From the NCBI GenBank assembly GCA_016858145.1, contig JAEHOE010000085.1, forward strand, positions 496,001-560,000: a DNA stretch of 64,000 nucleotides. Direction: 5' to 3'. Below are positions 56,493 to 64,000 of this stretch, piece by piece. The stretch's first letter is position 1. Every line of letters begins with the position of its first letter. Below the pieces are notes generated by a model that saw only the letters and a program-made list of their open reading frames with translations, did no database searches and had not been told where the DNA came from. The stretch comes from Edaphochlamys debaryana. Lineage: Eukaryota; Chlorophyta; Chlorophyceae; Chlamydomonadales. Both the position numbers and the translations under genes were made by a program.

Positions 56493-56636
56493 CAATTCCA
56501 TCACCTCCTCCCTCGCAGTATGCGGGGCCCATTCGTTGGACATGGTCCTTTGCTCCGCTGCCGACTCGTGCCCAGTGGCGGCAGCAGCCAATCCAGATGG
56601 AGCACCCCTGAAATCCCATCAGCACAGCCAAACCCT

Positions 56637-56641
56637 TTACA
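56637..56641 (-). terminator. Putative TGTAA polyadenylation signal (AMBRA1-like gene)
   Basis: Minus-strand TGTAA about 550 bp after the AMBRA1-like stop. Confidence 0.5.
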
Positions 56642-57185
56642 CCTGCAACTACCCTGCAAGACACCCCTCAAGTGTCACATTCAAATGCAAAGACCGAGCT
56701 GCGAACTCCATTAACACCCTCTAGCCTGCGTTTGCTGTAAGCGGAGGACCGTCGAACGCCTCAAGCGCGCCTACCACTCCACTCGCCTTCATTTGCCGTG
56801 CGTTCTGAAGGGGTGTTTTGCGTGCCCGAAAGCCATCCTTGGCGCCGGCCGAGCCCACCCGGGCCAGCTGATCAAAGCAAGACACAGACTTCAGCCATCG
56901 GTGGTCCTCCAGGAATGAAGCCTACGTAGCCCAAGCGTCGACCAGCGCTGTACGCAGTTCCGCTCATAGGGTGAAGCACAGGCCTACTTCAGCAAACTTC
57001 TTGCCTACCTTGCTAGTCGCTAGCCTCGCTTATGCAAGTTGATAAGTGCATGTTGCATGTTGCACGGGGCACGATACGGCCCTCTCAAGCGCTGCTCGCC
57101 GGTGACTAGGCCGGCGCCTCCGTAGGACACGTTTCGACATAGCCCCGTCTGGGTTGACTGCGCCGAGCCTGTTCACACTAGGTGC

Positions 57186-60100
57186 TTAGGAAGATGAGTC
57201 GTCGTCAGCTGCACTTGGTCCGCGGCGGCCGCCGAACGCGGCGGCGGAGGCGAGGCTGGTGTTGCGCCGCGAGGGAGGCGAACCGTCGGAGTCGTCCGAG
57301 GGCGGCGGGGGCACGAAGGGGATGGACGAGCGCACGGGCTGGCGCCTGTACGGCAGGGGCAGGGACGGGGCAACGTCACGGGCACGCATACCGGCGACAG
57401 TCATGGCAGAACCTGGGAGGAGCAAAGGATCCCTCCACCCAGCGCTGCTGCGTCACCTGTGCTGCCCCCGCCTCCCTTCCCTCAACCCAAGCCCCTGCCT
57501 CCCACCCCGCTCCTCCACCGGCCCCACCGGTCGTGTCGAATGAGGCGCAGGCGGCCCTCCTTGGTGCCGTACGCCAGGCCCCCCGCGGGGAATGCGTTGA
57601 ATGCGGCCACGTTGACCTCATCGTCAGCCGCCAGCAGCACACGCACCAGGGCCAGGTCGGGGATGCTGGGGGACGGGGGAGAGGATAAGAAAGGGTGGGA
57701 GTGGAGTTCAGACGACATGTGCACGTAGGCAAAGGGGCATGAAGACAGGGTGTAGGGGGGAGCCCAATGTTTGCGATGTGGCGACGACCGGGTTGCCGTG
57801 TCAGAGAGGGAAGGTGGGGAGCCGGAGGGACGGAGGCGAGGGTGCGACCAGTCGTGGCCCACGCAGCCCGGCGGCCCGCCCCTGGCCCCACCTGTACACC
57901 TCCACGACGCTATGGGCCGCCGCCAGCCGCCCCTCACACGCCACCAGACTGCACAGGCTGATGTGGCGCCGCCCGTACGACACGAGCACGTGCTTGCCGC
58001 AGGGGCTGATCTGTACGACATGAAACGGGACGGGGCGGTGCGGGCAACGGGTTTTCAGTCCTGGGGCCACCCCGCAGAAGCACCAACGACGCCGAATTTT
58101 TGAAAGCATACACTCAACAACGCCTGAACTCTTAAAAACCATAAAGACAGCACGGCCACAAGTACGCTGCTGACCTGGACTGACGTCATGCAGTGGGCTG
58201 CAGCCACGGGCCGCGCGCAGAGTAGCGCTCCGAAGTGCGGCGCCGGCCCCGTGTCAACCCCCGGCGTGGCGCCGCCGTCGGAGGAGGTGGTGGGCGAGGG
58301 CGGCGGCGGCACGGCGCCGGCGGGGAAGGTGGCGGCATTGTATGCGGGGAGGAGGTCTGGGTAGGCCCCCGGTGGCACGGGGGACGTGCCGGTGTAGAAG
58401 ACGCAGAGCTCGTAGCAGGGCCGGGCGGGGCTGGCAGGCGAGCCACACGCACCGCCCGCCGCCGTGCACGCCCCGTTCCCGACCGCGGTTGCGTCCGGCG
58501 CCTGAGTCTGCCGCGTGGGGCCGTTCGCCGCCGCTTGCCCTGCTCCTGCCCCGGATCCGCCTGCCCCTGCCCCCGTCGCGCCCCCGTCGGAGATGAAGCC
58601 TGGCGGTCGAGGCTCCACCGCCGCTCCCCCGGCACCTCCTGCAGCCGCCGCCCCGGCCGCGTCGCTCCGGGCCGCGCCCGAATGCTGAAGCCTGGCCAGC
58701 TGGGCCTTGATGCTGGCGAAGGTGGACGGCGTGTGCTGTACGGCACCCGCCTGTGGCTGATGTACGGCAGCGCCGTACTGCGCGGCGCTGGGCTCGCCCT
58801 GCGCGACGCTGGCTGCCCCTGCGCCGCCGTTTGGAGCGTGGAGCGGCGGCGCAGCAGCGGCAGCGGCGGCGGCAATGCGAGGGTCGGCCACAGCGCGCGA
58901 GACCCCCTCCGTGGGCTCCTGGGCCGCGGCACGGTCCCCAGCCGGCCCCTGCGCGTTCGGCTGGGCCTGGCCGGGCCTGGGTGGCCTTGTCGAGGGCCCA
59001 GGCCCGGCCCCCGCCCTGTGGGCCTGCCCTGGCAACGGTCCTGCCGCCGGCTCCGGTTGCCGAGGAGAGCCCCGCGCCCTCGCGCGGGTCATGGGCGGCC
59101 CAGGCCCGGGCACGGGCGGCGGCGGCGCGGCGGCCGCGCCATCACCGTGCTGCGCCTGCTGCGCCGCTGCGCCCCTGCCGTGCCTGCGGTGGTGGTGCGT
59201 GCTGTGGTGGTGCCGCCCCGGCGTCTGCTGCGCCCCAGCCGCCGCCGCCTGCCCTTGCCCGTGGTCCTGCGGCGGCCGCGGCGGCTGCGCCCACGAGTGC
59301 GGTGCGAGCATTGCGACGCTCAGGTCCGGCGCGTTCGCTGGTCCCACGGCCTCCGCCGCGCCGTCTCCGTCCTCGTGTGGCCCAACGTGCGCAGCCCCAG
59401 AGATGGCGGAGGCCGCTGCGGCTGCGGCCCTGACCCGCCTGCGAGGTGCCTGCCCGGAACCCCCCGCGCCGCTGCCGCCGGCCCCGGGCCCCGCCGCTGC
59501 GGCCGAGTCCGCCTCGCCGGAGCCACCGGGGTCCGATGCGAACGCGCCGCCGTCGGGCCTGCGCGCGGATGAGGTGCGAGGAAGAGGGGGGCTCTGAGAG
59601 AGCAGCGGCGAGATGCTTGCATGATACGAACAAGCCTCAGCAGGCGTCACCTCGAACGAGCAGATCACCTGCCAGCACAGCCTAGCTTCCCTGTCCGCTG
59701 CCCGAATTCTGCACGCAGCCCAAGGCTTGCAGGCAGCCGGTGGGGCAGGCAACGATTGCCCTGTACAACACAGTGGAAGCCAGCCCGTCCCAGAAACTCA
59801 CCGCGACATTGCGCTTGCCGCCGCCAGCCCAACCGTCGCCCCGGGGCGCATGACGCTGTCGCTGCGGCCCCCGCCCGCGCAGCCCTCGCCCTCGGCGGCG
59901 TCACCCCCGCTGCCCCACGGATCCAGCCGCCGATCGCCCTCCACTCCGCCGCCATCGCCGCCATCGCTACGGCAGCGGCGGCGCCCGCCAGATCCCGCCT
60001 CCGCGCCGTACGCCTGGGTGGCCGTGTCGCACTCCATGTCTGCCTCGTCCCCGCCGTCGGCCCCGCTACCGCCGCCGCTGCCACCACCGCCACCGCCGCC

Positions 60101-63100
60101 GTGCCACGCGACCGTGGCTTCCCCACCGGCCGCTGCCGCCGGGCCCCTGCCGCCCACTCGAGTCGGCGAGGCGAGGCCTGCGATGTGATCATGGTGGGAG
60201 TCAGGCGCATCCTGTCACAATTTCCGGCTTCTCAAGTACTACTAGCGCACAGCACGGCACAGCACAGCATGGCATGGCGAAGCACGGCCGCCCTTACCAC
60301 GATTGCTGTACTAGTTCTAACAGCCGTACCTGCATCCGCCATCTCCACACTCCTGTACGACGCCGCCGACCCTGGACTGGCCAGCTCCATGGCCGTGACT
60401 GCCGTACCCGCCGCCTCCGCCGCCGCGGCCGCCGCCGTACCCGCAGCCGTGACGGCAGCGATGAAGCCCTCCCCGCTGCCCCCGGCCGCCTCGTCCGCGC
60501 CCAGCCCCAGTCCGTCTGCGTCCGACCCCTGGGCCTCGCCCTCGTCTGACCCGCTGTCTAACCCCCGAGCCAGTCGGGCATGAGTGGCAGTCCGCCCCGC
60601 CGCAGCCGCGGAGGCCACGGCCGCCGCCTGCGCCGCCTGGTGATTGGACAGAGGGCAACGGTCGTCAGGGCTAAGAAAGGGCGGCTGCCGTTTAAGAACC
60701 TGAGCGGGCCAGCAGCCTAACACCCCCCTCCCCAGCTCCAGCCCTACACAGCCTCCACCCCACCCCGGTACCCCCATCCCCCCCGCCGAACCCCCACAAT
60801 CCAACCTGCCCGTCGACATCCCGATTGGGGCTGCAGCCTTGAAGCCCCCTCAGGCATTGAGGGCCCAGAACCAGCCCTTCACGTACTCCACCCCATGCCA
60901 CCAACCCCGGCCCCGACCCCGAGGTTCCACCCCTCCCAGCCCCCGCCCCACCATCCATCGCCGGCACGCGTCGCTGGGGGCGTCCCGGGCCACGCAGCAC
61001 GCCATGAAGCGGCCGCAGGGGGAGAAGTGGATGCCCATCTCGCTGCGGGGTGAGGGGGGCACAGCGCAGGAAAGGACAGGGCAGCCACCGCGGGTGAGCA
61101 GCGAAATGCATTGACAGCGGGGGATTTTGGGAGCCCGACCTGCCGCCTCGCCCTAGGACGCCCTCTGGTGCTCGCGCCACTCATGGGACACACTTGCAAA
61201 CACGGGGCACGGTACTCGCAGGCAGCGGAGGCACCCGACCGCTACCCCCCAACCCCCGACACGGTCCGCCGCACCGGTCCGCCCCCCCGGCCGCACCTGC
61301 ACAGCACCACTCGGGGCAGCACCAGCAGCTCCCGCCGCAGCTCGGCGCCGGGCTCGCGGTGGTCCCACAGCCGCACCGACACCACGCAAGGCGTGTCGTG
61401 CACCGCAGCGGAGGGCAGCTCGGGGGCGGCCTGCAGGCGCCGGGGCACGGGGATGGGTCCGACAAGGTCACAACAGGGTCCCAAACACTCAGTCGTGCTT
61501 GCCTCACCCCGCCTGGTCAAGCAAGCTTTCCCTCGAGTGCCAGCGAGCATAGGCCAACCTGTCAACCGTCCCCCAGGGGTCAACCGCAAACGGTCTGGCC
61601 TCACCCGGAGCGCGTGGTGCCGTTGCCGCTCCACGTCATAGTCAGTGAGGTTCGGAGTGCGGTCCCAGCCCCAGGTGAGGTCGTACGCCTGCACGTGCGA
61701 AGCTGGCAACACCGTTCCGGGACCCTGCCCCCCGCCGCCGCTGCCTCCGGCGCCTCCTCTCCCCCCGCCGGATCCTCCGCCCCCGGCTGCTGCCCCAGCT
61801 GGTCCACCCACGAAGCCGGCTCCCGACGGTGCACCGCCCCTTGCCGCGCGTGGCGGCGGGGGTCTGCCGGCCGGTAACGCCTGCAGGGGAGCTACCAGCG
61901 GAATTGCATGCCGCACCCCACCGCCCAAGCTCTGTTGCCGAGCGACGTCCGCTGGAGCGATCACGTGTAACCGCCCCCCTCCGCCGCCGGCTCCAGAGCC
62001 GTGTGCTGCCGCCGCCAGCGCGTCGTGCCCCGGCATGGATGCCGTACCGGGCCCAGCCGGGCCCACGGATGGGGCCCCGCCGCCGCCCCGGAGGGCCCCG
62101 CCGGCGCTGGTTGCGTGCACGTTCACGCCGAGGGCAGTGGCGCTGCCGTGGGCTGCATGGCCGCCGCCAGCGCTTTGGCTGATGGGCCCGGCCGGGCCCG
62201 CGGCGGGCCCGTGGTGGCCGCCAAGGACGCCCGTAACGCCCGTCAGGATGGTACGCAATAGGCCCATGCCGCTGAAGAGCGAGTTGCCCTACGTGAAAGG
62301 AGGATGCCGGCAATATGATCGTGGGTATCGGCCGACTCATTCCTGTGCCCAAGCACCAACTCACACGGCTTTGATAATATCAAACCCTGCCCTTGCCACG
62401 AGCCCCCAACAACCCCGTGGTCGCTTTGCTCCCGCGCACCTGGTGGTTTGCAGGGCCCGCCCCGCCGCCGGCAGCCGCCGAGCCTCCTGCGCCCCCCGCT
62501 CCCCGTGCCTCCGCCGCCGCCGCCGCCCTGGCCTGCTGCTGCGCCAGGTGCAACACGTGGACCGGTGGCGGCACGCGGTTTTGCGCCGCTATGAAGACAG
62601 CCAGATCGTCCACAGCGTCCTGCGGGCGCCATCACGTGAGCGTCATTGCAACGGCACGGAATAACTGGCTGGGAGGCACTGGTCGTGGGTGCTGCTCTGG
62701 AGGAGAAGACGCCCTGCCACCCGCCGGCCTGGCCGCCAGGGCCTGGGAACAATACTAGCCGAGCTTATCCCATGGCCACAACCCACATGGCAACATGGCC
62801 CCAGCCAGGCGCTTGCCCCACCTGGACCTCCACGTCAGCGTCCGTCAGAGGCCGCGGGCCCGCCGCCCCGGCCGCGTCCCCCGCCGCCCCGGCTCCAGCG
62901 CCAGCTCTCCCACCGGCCGCCGGCTGCTGACCCTGCTCCGCCCCTTGCTGCCCGAGCGCCTCGCCCCCAGCAGGCCCCAGCCCTGCCCATGGCCCGGCTC
63001 CGGCGCCGCGGTTCGCCGTCCCAGGTGCCGTCGCGAGCGGGCCGCCGCCGCCACCGGCCGTCGTGGCAGCCGCGCCCCCCGCCGTCCCCGCTGGCGCCGC

Positions 63101-64000
63101 CTGCTGCGCCGCAGCTGCGGCTGCGGTCTCCGCCGAGGGCCGCCTTTCCGTGACCTCTGCTGTCAGCAGGATGTGGGGTGCGGTGGGGTGGAAGTGGAGC
63201 GCCCGCAGGGAGCGGCGCGTTTTGAGGATGCGCACGGGCGTCGCCAGGCGCGCGAACTGCCAGCTGAAGACCTGTGCATAAGGGAGGCCTGGCAGTTAAC
63301 CCAGCGCTTGTAGTGCACCACTGCCCAGAAGTCAGGATTCCCAACAACAAGGGTGTTTGTGTCAAGGGCTGCTAAGCTTTCTGTCCAGCAAGAGCTTTTG
63401 CGTCACAGTTGAGAACATGTACGGTTGCTAGAGACCCTGCACGTGGGGTTTCCGGGTTGCCAAAAAAGGACCTCGGCAGTCCGGGGCGTACCTTGTGCCC
63501 CGCTGACACCACCAGCACGGTGCCCGATGGATCGAATGCCAGGGATGCAATCGGTTTCCCTGCATCAACGAACGGTCGGCAGCGGGGGCGTGGGTTGAGC
63601 CCAGCTCAGCAACGCAGTTGCAGTGCCTGCTGCCTGCTTGGTGCTTGGTGCCCCCTGGCCCCGCAAATGAGGCTCAGAACCGAGCGGATCTGAATTATGG
63701 TTGAGCCCACACGGTGCCTATCCGGGTGGTGTGAGACCAGCGTGCAGGCGCCAGGCTGCTGCGCCGGCTCACTGGGCCTTGCCACCCCGAGGGCAGACAC
63801 GCCGACAACCCTACCCACCAAAGTTGTACTTGTAGAGCATTCGGCCCGTGCTGACTTGCCACACCACCGTCGTGAAGTCTAGCGAGCCGCTGGCCATGAT
63901 GTCGGAGTCGGCAGGGCTGAACCGAACCTGTTCGCGCCAGGCCATCGCGGTCAGCGCAGCACACCCCTCGCACGCTCAGTCACGGACGCGATCGTGGCAT
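57186..64000 (-). CDS. AMBRA1-like WD40 protein, 5' end outside window
   Basis: AMBRA1-type WD40 proteins act in autophagy and as DDB1-CUL4 substrate receptors; the plant-type homologues are poorly studied. Exons 63966-63819, 63559-63492, 63271-62822, 62619-62440, 62288-61605, 61430-61297, 61042-60952, 60636-60330, 60177-59802, 59615-58175, 58010-57892, 57665-57528 and 57412-57186. WD blades are seen at both ends: VRFSPADSDIMASGSLD, PIASLAFDPSGTVLVVSAGH, TRRSLRALHFHPTAPHILLT (the AMBRA1-type signature), then MGIHFSPCGRFMACC, ISPCGKHVLVSYGRRHISL and VNVAAFNAFPAGGLAYGTKE. Very long Gly/Ala/Pro-rich inserts separate the halves of the propeller. The last junction is uncertain: the canonical donor at 57527 gives an early stop, while a weaker one at 57486 keeps the Ser/Asp-rich tail ending at 57186. 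Exon 59615 uses a CAAG acceptor. Confidence 0.83.

Larger units (their letters stand above)
55675..57185. other. Gene-free interval between convergent genes (3' UTRs)
   Basis: Contains likely 3' UTRs of the metalloprotease-RCC1 gene (plus) and the AMBRA1-like gene (minus). First TGTAA signals seen are at 56488 (plus) and 56641-56637 (minus), about 150 bp apart. A diverged ~85 bp direct repeat lies at about 55738-55905. No gene is recognised. Confidence 0.6.

Noticed and set aside
58235..59572. 445-codon plus-strand frame
   Set aside because: Arg/Pro-rich antisense of the AMBRA1-like exon 59615-58175.
1..64000. tRNA, rRNA, viral or toxin genes
   Set aside because: None was recognised on reading both strands.

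Overview
The window is nuclear DNA of a volvocine green alga (Chlamydomonas/Gonium/Volvox group). It is very GC-rich. Genes are split into many short exons with GTGAG/GTGCG-type donors. It carries volvocine extracellular-matrix products: a multi-FAS1 adhesin, (Ser)Pro-rich pherophorin-like rods, and a gametolysin-type metalloproteinase whose zinc motif starts with Gln (QEXXH, known from Volvox VMPs). It also has plastid and thylakoid proteins and TGTAA polyadenylation signals. Gene models were built by hand from splice sites and frame continuity. Every exon junction was checked for phase, and the two that do not resolve are flagged.

Layout, left to right. 1-5634 (-): FAS1 adhesin, 3' end outside the window, with a duplicated exon block and a small TIR element in one intron. 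7756-11146 (-): DEP-domain protein with coiled coil and two hydrophobic segments. 11.2-14.2 kb: repeats, including a retrotransposon zinc-knuckle remnant and one copy of a ~390 bp repeat whose second copy lies at 17.4 kb. 14252-17116 (-): plastid-type protein of unknown function with an unresolved 5' end; one intron holds a 56-bp-arm hairpin. 18545-20603 (+): ASCH-domain TRIP4-like protein. 22565-25538 (+): protein with what looks like half of an FCP1/NIF phosphatase fold lacking the catalytic motif. 28288-32330 (-): TRM13 tRNA 2'-O-methyltransferase. 33830-36337 (+): DUF506 (PDDEXK-like) protein. 38906-41281 (-): pentapeptide-repeat thylakoid lumen protein. 41689-45032 (-): secreted Gly-rich protein with a TIR transposon in intron 3. 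46206-55674 (+): 31-exon secreted fusion of Pro-rich rod, QEXXH metalloproteinase, Pro-rich rod and seven RCC1-like repeats. 57186-64000 (-): AMBRA1-like WD40 protein, 5' end outside the window.

Three genes (FAS1 adhesin, Gly-rich protein, metalloprotease-RCC1 fusion) look secreted; the last two are divergent neighbours with starts about 1.2 kb apart. The other genes are ordinary housekeeping or regulatory genes with no evident shared pathway. Three convergent pairs end in head-to-head TGTAA signals only about 10-165 bp apart. About six of roughly 100 modelled introns need a GC donor, which looks high. The strongest candidate for something undescribed is the QEXXH protease fused to an extracellular RCC1-type propeller.
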